Assembly: GCA_036505275.1 (NCBI GenBank)
Contig: DASXTS010000259.1
Span: forward strand, 1 to 12,980
Source: DASXTS01 sp036505275
Lineage (GTDB): Bacteria > Actinomycetota > Actinomycetes > Mycobacteriales > Pseudonocardiaceae
Direction: 5' to 3'
Length of the DNA stretch: 12,980 nucleotides
Shown here in pieces: positions 1 through 7,179 of the stretch (positions within the stretch are counted from its first letter, which is position 1; the number at the start of each line of letters is the position of its first letter). A program made the translations under genes and the position numbers. The notes beneath the pieces were generated by a model, which was not told the origin of the DNA, searched no databases, and saw only the letters and a program-made list of their open reading frames with translations.

Positions 1-429
1 CAACATCTGCGGGCCGCCCACGTGCGCCGGGAAGAGCTTCGCCAGGCCGCGCGAGGTCGCGTCCAGCAGCTCGGCCGGGGTGAACCCACCCTCGACGAGG
101 GGCACCCTGCCATCCGCCGCGCGCCGCACGTCGGGGACGGGACACGGGCTGACGATGAAGGCGGCGCCGCCGTCGATGGCCGCCTTGGCCTGGCTGTCCT
201 CCAGCACGGTGCCCATGCCGACGACGAGCGACGGCCAGGCCGCGCGGACCTCCCGCAGGGCGTCGACCCAGTCGTCGATGGTCGTGGTCAGTTCGACGAC
301 GGGAAGACCCGCGTCAACGCATTTCCGCACCTGGGTGAGGGCCGCCTGTGGGTTCGGTGGGCGCAGCACCGGCAGCAGGACCGCGGACCGCAGCAGGTCG
401 GCCAGGTCGTCGGTGGTGAGTTGGCTCAT
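1..429 (-). CDS. eda: KDPG/KHG aldolase (2-dehydro-3-deoxy-6-phosphogluconate aldolase), 3' end cut by the window edge
   Basis: This class I aldolase cleaves 2-keto-3-deoxy-6-phosphogluconate to pyruvate and glyceraldehyde-3-phosphate, the last step of the pathway encoded here. The first 143 residues are visible, out of roughly 200-220 usual for the family. Family landmarks appear in the right order: VVELTTT with Glu46 (the catalytic Glu of Eda), a GMGTVLEDSQAKAA stretch at 71-84 matching the GxGTV phosphate-site region, FIVSP at 91-95, and LAKLFPAH at 129-136, where Lys131 is the expected Schiff-base lysine. The segment usually reading PGxxTPxE appears as EGGFTPAE (113-120), so the common proline is missing. 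The ATG at 429 overlaps the stop of the kinase gene in an ATGA, which supports this start. It is the most distal visible gene of the leftward operon. The function is well supported by motifs and by the kinase upstream. Confidence 0.9.
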   Translation of the reverse strand, partial: MSQLTTDDLADLLRSAVLLPVLRPPNPQAALTQVRKCVDAGLPVVELTTTIDDWVDALREVRAAWPSLVVGMGTVLEDSQAKAAIDGGAAFIVSPCPVPDVRRAADGRVPLVEGGFTPAELLDATSRGLAKLFPAHVGGPQML

Positions 430-1358
430 CCGGTCTCCTTGAGCAGGCGGTCAAGCTCCTCGACGGGTACGGGGGCGCCCAGATCGTCAGCGGCCTGCAG
501 GGCGGCCTGCGCCATCCGGTGGCCCACCGCGATGGCTGGTCGTGGAGCGTGCCCGTGGAGGCGGGCGTGCAGGTAGCCAGCGGCGAAGGCGTCGCCGGCA
601 CCGATCGGTTCGGTCACCTCGACCGGGGTGGGCGCCAGGGCGACCCGCGAGGTGCCCGACCAGGCGACCGCCTCCCGGTCGTCGTCCTTGACGACCAACT
701 CCGCCGGCCGGGGGAGGAGCCGGCGGACGTCGTCGGCGGTCGCGGTGCCCCAGAGCTGTTCGGCCTCGTCCCGGCCGACGAGCACCAGATCCGCCGCGCT
801 GGCCAACCGCTGCAGCACCGGCGCGGCCTCCGCGGCCGGCCACAGCTTCTCCCGGTAGTTCACGTCGAACGACACGGTGTAGCCGCGCGGACCGGACAGG
901 AGCCGGTCGACGAGGCCGCGGCAGGCGTCCGAGAGCGAGGCGGTGATCCCGGAGACGTGCAGGTGCGTGACGTCGCGCAGTGCCTGCGCTGGCAGCTCAG
1001 CCAGCCGGGACGCCGCGCTGCCTTGCCGCAGGTAGACGACGTTTCGGCCGCTCGGGGTCCAGTCCTTGACGTAGGCGCCGGTGCGTTCACCCGGCTGCCG
1101 CCGCAGCGTGGTGGTGTCGATCCCCTCGCGGTGCAGCCGGGCCTCGATGCGGCGGCCGAGGACGTCATCACCGATCGCGCTGACGAACCGGACGGCGTTC
1201 CCGAGACGCGCGAGGTGCACCGCCACGTTGAACTCGGCGCCCCCCTCGCTGACCTCGGCGCAGCCGCTGTCGACCAGCGACGACCTTGGAGTCGAGGCGA
1301 AGCACACCAGCGGTTCGCCGACGCAGGCGATCACGCCGTCGCCGTTGACGGCGGTCAT
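426..1358 (-). CDS. kdgK: PfkB-family sugar kinase, probable 2-dehydro-3-deoxygluconate (KDG) kinase
   Basis: A 310-residue cytoplasmic kinase of the ribokinase/PfkB family, expected to phosphorylate 2-keto-3-deoxygluconate with ATP to give KDPG. The N-terminal half carries the substrate-site motif EGGAEFNVAVHLARLG (38-53, the GGAxxNvA signature) and FVSAIGDDVLGRR (58-70). The C-terminal PfkB signature PIGAGDAFAAGYL (251-263) contains the anion hole GAGD and the catalytic base Asp256. The length is normal for the family. PfkB motifs alone do not separate KDG kinase from fructokinase or ribokinase. The assignment to KDG rests on its position directly between an unsaturated uronyl hydrolase and a KDPG aldolase, with kduI and kduD in the divergent operon. 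It is joined to both neighbours by ATGA overlaps (start at 1358, stop at 426), so expression is probably coupled. Confidence 0.88.
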   Translation of the reverse strand: MTAVNGDGVIACVGEPLVCFASTPRSSLVDSGCAEVSEGGAEFNVAVHLARLGNAVRFVSAIGDDVLGRRIEARLHREGIDTTTLRRQPGERTGAYVKDWTPSGRNVVYLRQGSAASRLAELPAQALRDVTHLHVSGITASLSDACRGLVDRLLSGPRGYTVSFDVNYREKLWPAAEAAPVLQRLASAADLVLVGRDEAEQLWGTATADDVRRLLPRPAELVVKDDDREAVAWSGTSRVALAPTPVEVTEPIGAGDAFAAGYLHARLHGHAPRPAIAVGHRMAQAALQAADDLGAPVPVEELDRLLKETG

Positions 1359-2464
1359 GACGCTGGCCCTGCCAGGTCAGCGTTGATGGCGGCGGCCAGG
1401 GCGTGCAGCGACAGCCCCTGCCCCCACGGCTGTGGCCGGTCGTCCCGGATAACCGAGTAGCCGAACGGCACCAACTGCAGCACGGTGCCGGCGCTGACCC
1501 TGGTCAGCATGCCGGCGTCGAGGTAGGCCAGCGCGCCGCGTACGGCCAGGGAGCCGGACCGGTGCAGCGCCGCCGCCTCGTCCGGCGGCAGCGGCAGGCA
1601 CCTGGCGGCCCGCAGCATGGCGGCGCCGATGCCGGCTGCGGCCGACGTCTCGAGGATCCCGCGGTTCTCCGGCTGCCCGTCGACCAGGACGTCCCAGACG
1701 CCGTGCTCCGGCTGGCAGGCGGCGAGCGCGGTGAGCTGCCTGCGCAGCCGGTCCGCGACCTCGCCGGCCGCGGGCGCCGCACCCGCGTGCTCGCATAGCT
1801 CCACGCCGGCCAGCGCGATCCAGGCGTTGGCTCGTCCCCAGAAGCACCAGATGGTTTCCTCGCGGTGGGAGCCGTGCGCCATGAGGCCCGTCGACGGATT
1901 CTGCAGCACCTCGGCGTGTGCCACCCACTGCCGGACGGCCTCGGCGACCAGGTCCTCGCGACCCAGCAGTCGGCCGGCGTGCAGCAGGAACAGGCCGGCC
2001 ATGAACACGGTGTCGGCCCAGACCCCGCCCGGCCAATGCTCCAGCGCTCCATTGGACGACCGGCTCGGCCGGGCTGGTCCCTCTAGCCAGGCCAGGCAGT
2101 CGGCGACGATGGCGCGCAGGTCGTCCCGGCCGGTCGCCGCCGCCGCGACGGCGGCCGCGGTGCCCGGAGCGAGGTTGTTGACGTGCTCCAGCGTGATCCC
2201 CGCGGCGGCGTGGTCGGTGAGGAAGTCCAGCACCGGCTGCGGAGGCTCCAGCCCGCGCGCCTCGGCGGTGCGGAGCATGCCGAGCAGGCACACGCCCTCG
2301 CCCCAGAACCAGGAGCGCAGGCCGAGCTTCCAGGTGGCGGCCGTGACCTCGTCGGTGAAGGCCTCCAGCTGGGGCCGCCGGACGTCATCGGCCGGCAGCG
2401 GCGGCTTCGGTGGCGCGGCGAGCTCCGCGGAGGTCAGGTCCTCACCGGCCACCGGGCACCCCAC
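1355..2464 (-). CDS. GH88/GH105-type unsaturated uronyl hydrolase (YteR/UGL-like)
   Basis: A glycoside hydrolase with the (alpha/alpha)6-barrel look of families 88 and 105. These enzymes hydrate the 4,5-double bond of the unsaturated uronic acid at the non-reducing end of lyase products, releasing 5-keto-4-deoxyuronate. The segment GGVWADTVFMAGLFLLHAG (146-164) matches the family's W-x-D-T-x-(F)-M block, with Asp151 as the likely general acid/base. HGSHREETIWCFWGRANAWI (197-216) matches the WGRGNGW block, and ETSAAAGIGAAML and PQPWGQG follow as expected near the C-terminus. No signal peptide is present, so it acts on imported oligosaccharides. The start is uncertain. The GTG at 2464 overlaps the upstream gene by 23 bases and has no clear ribosome site. 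An in-frame GTG at 2452 has a G-rich stretch shortly upstream and is a good alternative. The exact substrate (rhamnogalacturonyl or glucuronyl) cannot be told from sequence. Confidence 0.87.
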   Translation of the reverse strand: MGCPVAGEDLTSAELAAPPKPPLPADDVRRPQLEAFTDEVTAATWKLGLRSWFWGEGVCLLGMLRTAEARGLEPPQPVLDFLTDHAAAGITLEHVNNLAPGTAAAVAAAATGRDDLRAIVADCLAWLEGPARPSRSSNGALEHWPGGVWADTVFMAGLFLLHAGRLLGREDLVAEAVRQWVAHAEVLQNPSTGLMAHGSHREETIWCFWGRANAWIALAGVELCEHAGAAPAAGEVADRLRRQLTALAACQPEHGVWDVLVDGQPENRGILETSAAAGIGAAMLRAARCLPLPPDEAAALHRSGSLAVRGALAYLDAGMLTRVSAGTVLQLVPFGYSVIRDDRPQPWGQGLSLHALAAAINADLAGPAS

Positions 2465-5357
2465 CGGTCAGCACCGACGCCCCAGCGGCACCAACAACCC
2501 CAGTGGCACCAACAACCCCAGTGGTGGCGACGGCGCTGTCCGGGACCAGGCGGCGACCGGCGTGCAGGTCCAGCACCAGCCGTTCCCCGGCCCACTCGGC
2601 GTCCAGCAGGCGGTCGCCGAAGCGGCAGGTGGTGCTCGGGTTCTCCAGGTGCGGCGGATGCTCCGGACGCCCGGTTGGATCGAGGTCCACCGCCTCGCCG
2701 TTGCGCAGGAAGGTGCCGTCCCAGGACAGCTGCATTGTCCGGCCGTCAGGGGCCGTCCAGCTCAGCTGTCCGTCGGCCACGGATGGCTCCGCGAGCTGGG
2801 ACACCCAGCGGATGAAGGCGTCCGCCGGGTCCACGGCGTCGGGTCCGGCGTCGGGTCCGGCCCATCCGACCGTGGCCACCCAAGCCGTGCCCGGCCCGGC
2901 CGGTGTCCACTCCTGCCACGCGGCGTCCCCGGCCTGCGCCGGCCGCACGCCGCCTGGCGTGGCGACCGCGACGAATCCGGTGTCCACGCGCGCCGCCACC
3001 CAGCTGCCCTCGACGCGCCACTCGTCGCACCGGGCGACCGGCAGCCACAGGTGCGTGCGCGCCTCAGGGTCGCCGGCGGGGAACGCGTGCAGCGCCAGCA
3101 CCGCGTCGCGATCCTGCCGGGCGTGCGGCAGCACCCGCTGCCCGGCCCAGGCGTTCGGCCGGGCGGAGCTGCCGTTGTCCGAGTTGGCCGGGTGGGTGGC
3201 GAATACCTGCACCTCGGACCCCAGGGTGGCGCCCCACAGGTGCTCCTGCAGACCGGGCAGTCCGGCGCGGTAATCCTGGACGCTGGACAGCATGGCGCCG
3301 GGGGTGCGCCAGACCCGCAGGTCCGAGCCGTACGGGCGGGAGAGCAGGTCGCGCTCGAAGGCGTAGTCGCCGCGGTACACCTGACGGCCCCACCACTGGG
3401 TGGGCTCGCGGTCCGCCAGCTGACCGGCACCGGCGGCCAGCCGGCGGATGATCTCCGGCAGCCGGTACGCCAGCGCGGTGGCCAGCACGGTGACAGGCAG
3501 CACCGCCTCGTTGAGCGCGCCAACGCCGGCCAGCAGCCACAGGATCGGCGCGGTCTCCTCCAGCCGGGAGGTGCGCAGCGTCTGCACATAGGAGCGGCCG
3601 TGTGCGGAGCCGTGCACGCCGCGCCACGAGTTCGACGCCAGTGAGAGCAGCGTCTTGTCCAGCAGTGCCTCGGCGCTCGCGCGCAACTCGTCGTCGGAGT
3701 CGAACTCGACAAGGCTGACCAGCGCGAGCGCGTCGATCGCCAGGTAGGCGTTGGAGTCGAACTCGCTGAAGCCGCCGTCGAGCTTGCGGCGGATCCACGC
3801 CGCTGCCCGGCGTCGTCCCTCCTCGGCGTGCTCGGCGCCGGTGCGGCCGTCGACGCCGAACCGGCGGTCGGACCACGCTGACCCGGCAAGGCGCTGCGCG
3901 ACGTGCCACACCAGCTGGTGGTTCTCGGTGAAGTAGCACATGGCGTCCAGGCCGGGATGGGTGATCCAGTACTTCATCCCGACCAGGGTGTCCTCGATCC
4001 GCTGCCGCAGCCCGTCTGGCCAGGCCCGCGGCGGCAGCCGGTACCACAGGTGCATCAGCCCGACGACCTCGAAGTCCGCGCAGTCGCCACGGGTGGTGAT
4101 CCGGTGCAGCGCGATCTGCAGATTGGCCTCATCGACCGTCGCGTCGGCCGACAGCGCGTGCTGGGCCAGCACCGCGGCGGTGGTGCCCCGGTGCCTGGCC
4201 ACGTGCTCGAGGACCTCCCGCCGCCACTGCTCCGGCCCGCCGGTGGGCCGGGTCCGGTGCGCGGCGGGCAGCCGAGCGACGAACAGCCGCCGGCTGACCG
4301 GGGTGGCCTCGTCGTCGATGCGCACGTCGAGCGCGGTCTCGCCGGTGGTCAGCATCGACGCCGATGCGAGGTCCTCGTCGGCCTCTGGAGTGTCCCCGGC
4401 GGTGTGCCCGGTCGCCTCCTCGCTGGCGGACATCGGACTGGCGGATATCGGAATGCGCACGGTGCCGTCGGCGCCCATCCGTACCTGCTGAGTGGTCTGT
4501 CCGCCGACGGTGACGCGCAGCGCCGTGCCCGGCGGGCCGGTCAGCTCCGCCGTCGGGCCGTCCACCGCCCACGACCGGCTGCCCACGTGTTCCAGCACCC
4601 GTTCGGCGACCGCGCTGCGGTACTCGTCGGCCGCCGGGTTGGGGATCACCACCCGGACCGGCAGCCCCGGCACCCGCAGGCGGACGATGTGCCGGCATTC
4701 GCGGAACGCGACCTGCCAGGTGGCGATCACCACGTCGGTGGTCCCGGACCCCAGGCGTACCGGCACCGACCGAACCTTCGGCTCCATGTAGGAGAACTCG
4801 TCGTGGCGCAACACCAGCTCGCCGCCGACCCAGCACAGGAACGGCCCGGTGCATGCCACCTCGATCAGGCGCTCCTCGGCCTGGTCCACCTCCAGCCGGG
4901 TGGCGGCCACCGCCTCCCGGTACTCAGGGGTGAAGCAGAACTCGCTCCAGTCCACGAAACCGTCCCTGGCGACGTGGCGCCGCGACCACCTGGCCGTCTG
5001 CTGCCCGCCGGTGGTCTGCCAGCGCAGCGGCCCGTCCTCGACCAGCTCGACCGGTGCCTGGACAGTCACCTGATCCAGGACCATCGGGTGCCGGTCGAGC
5101 AGGCGGCGCTTCAGCGGGGCGACGTCCGGCCCGTTGGTGAGCACCCAGCGGCCGTCGGGTCCCCACGGCTCGCCGTCGGCGGCCAGCACCCGGTCCAGGT
5201 CCTCGCAGGGGCGTGACCAGACCGGGGCGACCAGCCAGTCCCGCACCGTGCCGTTCGGGTCGATCCGGTGCACCGTGCGTCCGGTCGGCGGGCGGCGACC
5301 GTCGTGTTCATTCATGGGCGGTTCGTTGCTGGGCGGTTTGTTCATGGGCGCGCTCAT
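2442..5357 (-). CDS. Large uncharacterised protein (971 aa), candidate intracellular polysaccharide-active enzyme
   Basis: I do not recognise a named family. The ATG at 5357 is chosen because it overlaps the permease stop in an ATGA; the open frame continues upstream to 5573 only inside the permease gene. There is no signal peptide or membrane segment. Residues 1-35 are a Pro/Asn-rich tail with a short repeat. Residues ~38-300 look beta-rich, with a GPFLCWVGGELVLR (171-184) segment reminiscent of jelly-roll sugar-binding modules. A polar linker runs ~303-345. Residues ~375-645 are helical with toroid-like pairs and the striking motifs CYFTENH (474-480), GFSEFDSNAYLAIDAL (529-544) and NSWRGVHGSAHGRSY (576-590). 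Residues ~655-935 are again beta-rich, and the tail is Gly/Val/Ala repeats. Helical toroid plus beta-sandwich is the layout of heparinase-type lyases, and His, Tyr, Asn and Glu of these motifs could be catalytic. That is inference. Its place between permease and hydrolase points to oligouronide breakdown. Confidence 0.8.
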   Translation of the reverse strand: MSAPMNKPPSNEPPMNEHDGRRPPTGRTVHRIDPNGTVRDWLVAPVWSRPCEDLDRVLAADGEPWGPDGRWVLTNGPDVAPLKRRLLDRHPMVLDQVTVQAPVELVEDGPLRWQTTGGQQTARWSRRHVARDGFVDWSEFCFTPEYREAVAATRLEVDQAEERLIEVACTGPFLCWVGGELVLRHDEFSYMEPKVRSVPVRLGSGTTDVVIATWQVAFRECRHIVRLRVPGLPVRVVIPNPAADEYRSAVAERVLEHVGSRSWAVDGPTAELTGPPGTALRVTVGGQTTQQVRMGADGTVRIPISASPMSASEEATGHTAGDTPEADEDLASASMLTTGETALDVRIDDEATPVSRRLFVARLPAAHRTRPTGGPEQWRREVLEHVARHRGTTAAVLAQHALSADATVDEANLQIALHRITTRGDCADFEVVGLMHLWYRLPPRAWPDGLRQRIEDTLVGMKYWITHPGLDAMCYFTENHQLVWHVAQRLAGSAWSDRRFGVDGRTGAEHAEEGRRRAAAWIRRKLDGGFSEFDSNAYLAIDALALVSLVEFDSDDELRASAEALLDKTLLSLASNSWRGVHGSAHGRSYVQTLRTSRLEETAPILWLLAGVGALNEAVLPVTVLATALAYRLPEIIRRLAAGAGQLADREPTQWWGRQVYRGDYAFERDLLSRPYGSDLRVWRTPGAMLSSVQDYRAGLPGLQEHLWGATLGSEVQVFATHPANSDNGSSARPNAWAGQRVLPHARQDRDAVLALHAFPAGDPEARTHLWLPVARCDEWRVEGSWVAARVDTGFVAVATPGGVRPAQAGDAAWQEWTPAGPGTAWVATVGWAGPDAGPDAVDPADAFIRWVSQLAEPSVADGQLSWTAPDGRTMQLSWDGTFLRNGEAVDLDPTGRPEHPPHLENPSTTCRFGDRLLDAEWAGERLVLDLHAGRRLVPDSAVATTGVVGATGVVGAAGASVLTGGVPGGR
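2484..2524. repeat. 18-base tandem repeat at the 3' end of the 971-aa gene
   Basis: The unit AGYGGCACCAACAACCCC is present twice (2484-2501 and 2502-2519), followed by a 5-base start of a third copy. On the coding strand it gives GVVGAT-type repeats in the Gly/Val/Ala tail. The period is a multiple of three, so the frame is preserved. Confidence 0.85.
2835..2858. repeat. 12-base perfect tandem duplication in the 971-aa gene
   Basis: GGCGTCGGGTCC occurs twice in direct succession (2835-2846, 2847-2858), encoding GPDAGPDA near residues 835-841. It is in frame and probably arose by slippage. Confidence 0.8.
4423..4452. repeat. 15-base tandem duplication in the interdomain linker of the 971-aa gene
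   Basis: CTGGCGGACATCGGA and CTGGCGGATATCGGA differ at one of 15 bases and are adjacent. On the coding strand they give the SASP repeats of the linker near residues 304-311. Confidence 0.8.
5313..5342. repeat. 15-base tandem repeat in the 5' end of the 971-aa gene
   Basis: On the coding strand AACAAACCGCCCAGC and AACGAACCGCCCATG are adjacent, encoding NKPPS then NEPPM, followed by another NE. Two extra in-frame ATG codons (5345 and 5315) lie here, so the true start could be 4 or 14 residues later than the coupled ATG chosen. Confidence 0.75.
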
Positions 5358-6238
5358 CCCTTGATCCCCGTGCTCGCGATGCCCTGCACGATGTGCCGCT
5401 GGGTGAAGAGGAAGACCACGATCACCGGCACCATGCTGACCACGGACATCGCCAGGATCAGGTTGAACGGCACCACCTGCTGGCCGGCGAACCGGGCGAC
5501 GGCGACCGGCAGGGTGTAGACGTTCTCGTTCTGGGCGATGATCAGTGGCCAGAGGAAGTCGTTCCACCGCCACACCACACTGAAGATCGCGAGGACGGCC
5601 AGCGCCGGCTTGCAGATCGGCAGCACCACGCTGATGAACGTGCGGAACTCGCCGGCGCCGTCGATGCGGGCGGCCTGGATCAGGTCGTCTGGAATGGTCA
5701 ACATGTACTGCCTGAGCAGGAACACGCCCGTCGGCGTCGCGGCCGCCGGGATGATCATGCCCCAGAGCGTGTTGACCAGGCCCAGCTGTGCGGTCACCTG
5801 GTAGACCGGGATCAGGATCACCTGTAGCGGGATCATGATCGTGGCCAGGGTGAGCATGAATAGCACATCGCGCCCGCGGAAGTTGTACTTCGCCAACGCG
5901 TAGGCGGCCATGGAGTTGATGGCCAGCGTCAGCAGCGTGGCGCCGACCACGACGATCACGCTGTTCCGCAGGTAGATCGCGAAGTTGAACGAGGCCAGCG
6001 CGGTGGTGTAGTTGTCGAGGCCGAACGAGTCCGGCAGCAGCGACGGTGGCCGCTCGGCCAGCTCACTGCTTGTCTTGAACGAGGACAGGAACGTCCACAC
6101 GATCGGCACCAGGACGAGAATCGCCATTGTGGCCAGCACGGCGACCCGCGAGACGTCGGCGACCGACGGAGCCTTCTGGCGGGTCGTGACCCAGCGCGGA
6201 GCCGGAGCGGTGGTTGTCTCCGTCGTTGACTGGGTCAT
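5354..6238 (-). CDS. Carbohydrate ABC transporter permease (MalG/CUT1 type)
   Basis: A 294-residue inner-membrane permease, the MalG-like half of a CUT1 sugar importer. Hydrophobic spans are visible at about 33-51, 91-115, 125-147, 156-176, 211-225 and 258-280. The cytoplasmic EAA loop that docks the ATPase reads IQAARIDGAGEFRTF followed by VVLP (187-207), with the conserved Gly194 and Leu-Pro. The start ATG at 6238 is preceded by a strong ribosome site (AGGAGG, 4-base spacer) and overlaps the stop of the upstream permease gene in an ATGA. Its own stop overlaps the start of the 971-residue protein in the same way. The frame stays open further upstream to 6748, but that part lies antiparallel or out of phase inside the first permease and is not coding. 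The substrate is inferred from context to be an oligouronide. Confidence 0.95.
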   Translation of the reverse strand: MTQSTTETTTAPAPRWVTTRQKAPSVADVSRVAVLATMAILVLVPIVWTFLSSFKTSSELAERPPSLLPDSFGLDNYTTALASFNFAIYLRNSVIVVVGATLLTLAINSMAAYALAKYNFRGRDVLFMLTLATIMIPLQVILIPVYQVTAQLGLVNTLWGMIIPAAATPTGVFLLRQYMLTIPDDLIQAARIDGAGEFRTFISVVLPICKPALAVLAIFSVVWRWNDFLWPLIIAQNENVYTLPVAVARFAGQQVVPFNLILAMSVVSMVPVIVVFLFTQRHIVQGIASTGIKG

Positions 6239-7173
6239 GTCGCCTCCTGACGCCGGCCGATCAGCCAGTTGATGAGCGTGATCGTGAAGACGGTTAGGAA
6301 CAGCAGCACGCTGCCAGCGGAGGCCAGCCCGTAGCGGATCGGGGACTGGAACGCCTTCTCGTAGATGAACTGCACGATCAAGGTGGTGGCACCGACGGGT
6401 CCGCCGCCGGTCAGGGTGTATATGAAGTCGAACGCCTGGAACCCGTTGATGGTGGCCAGGATCAGCACGACCATGGTGGTCGGCTTGAGCAGCGGCAGGG
6501 TGATCTGGGTGAGCTTGCGCCACGCCCCCGCGCCGTCCAGGTCCGCCGCCTCGTAGAGGTTGGCGTCGATGCTCTGCAGACCGGCGAGCATGATCAGCGA
6601 GTAGAAGCCGAGGTGGGTCCAGACGCCGACGAGCACGACCGCGCTCAACGCGAGCCTTGGCTCGACGAGCCACCCCGGCTGCCCGAGCCCCACGGTGCCC
6701 AGGACGCTGTTCACCAGGCCCGTGTTGCGGTCCAGCAGCCATCCCCACACCAGACCGACGATGACCGGGGACAGCAGCACCGGCAGGAACAGCACCGCGC
6801 GGAAGAAGGCCCGGCCGCGTTTCTGCGCGTCGAGGAGCACGGCGAACAGGACCGAGAGCGTGGTGCTGACCGCCACGAACGCCACCACGAACAGCAGGGT
6901 GTTGACCACCACCGAGAGGAACTGCTCGTCGCTCAAGATGCGCTCGTAGTTGCGGGTGCCCACGTAGTTGAACGTCCGGAGGTTGCGGCTGTCGTACAGG
7001 CTGAGGTTGAAGCCGTTGACCGCGGGGTAGATCGTGAACACTCCGAAGATCAACATATTGGGCAGCAGGAAGAGGTAGGGCGCGAGGCGCAGCCCCAGCG
7101 GCCGGGGCCGGCGGCGTTTCGCGGTTGCCGGCCGCCGGGCACGCGGCCGCTCCTGGACGGGGGTCGCGGTCAT
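6235..7173 (-). CDS. Carbohydrate ABC transporter permease (MalF/UgpA type)
   Basis: A 312-residue inner-membrane permease, the MalF-like partner of the CUT1 importer. A basic N-terminus (RARRPATAKRRRPRP, 11-25) precedes the first membrane span at about 31-52. Further spans lie near 87-114, 124-146, 174-199, 229-250 and 283-305. The EAA loop is YEAADLDGAGAWRKL followed by ITLP (207-227). TLTGGGP (253-259), typical of MalF/UgpA-type permeases, is also present. Its ATG at 7173 follows the stop of the solute-binding protein by only six bases, so it is part of one transcript. The ATPase subunit is not encoded in the window. In actinobacteria a shared MsiK-type ATPase commonly energises such importers, and that is the likely arrangement here. 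Confidence 0.95.
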   Translation of the reverse strand: MTATPVQERPRARRPATAKRRRPRPLGLRLAPYLFLLPNMLIFGVFTIYPAVNGFNLSLYDSRNLRTFNYVGTRNYERILSDEQFLSVVVNTLLFVVAFVAVSTTLSVLFAVLLDAQKRGRAFFRAVLFLPVLLSPVIVGLVWGWLLDRNTGLVNSVLGTVGLGQPGWLVEPRLALSAVVLVGVWTHLGFYSLIMLAGLQSIDANLYEAADLDGAGAWRKLTQITLPLLKPTTMVVLILATINGFQAFDFIYTLTGGGPVGATTLIVQFIYEKAFQSPIRYGLASAGSVLLFLTVFTITLINWLIGRRQEAT

Positions 7174-7179
7174 CGGCGG

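Noticed and set aside
426..1358. Fructokinase or ribokinase identity for the PfkB kinase
   Set aside because: Motifs do not exclude it, but the flanking uronyl hydrolase and KDPG aldolase and the divergent kduI/kduD make KDG kinase the far better reading.
2484..2524. Tandem repeat considered as a CRISPR-like or intergenic array
   Set aside because: The period is 18 bases with no spacers, only about two copies, and it is inside the coding frame giving a Gly/Val repeat tail.
1617..3644. Long open frame of 675 codons on the plus strand
   Set aside because: It is antisense to the hydrolase and the 971-aa gene, gives a low-complexity Arg/Pro/Ser-rich product with no family motif, and is a typical artefact of GC-rich coding DNA.
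5357..5573. Upstream extension of the 971-aa gene to an ATG at 5573
   Set aside because: The extra 72 residues lie out of phase inside the permease coding sequence and are Arg/Pro/Gly-rich junk; the coupled ATG at 5357 is the natural start.
7174..7179. Possible terminator or regulatory gap between binding protein and permease
   Set aside because: Only six bases separate the genes and no hairpin is visible.
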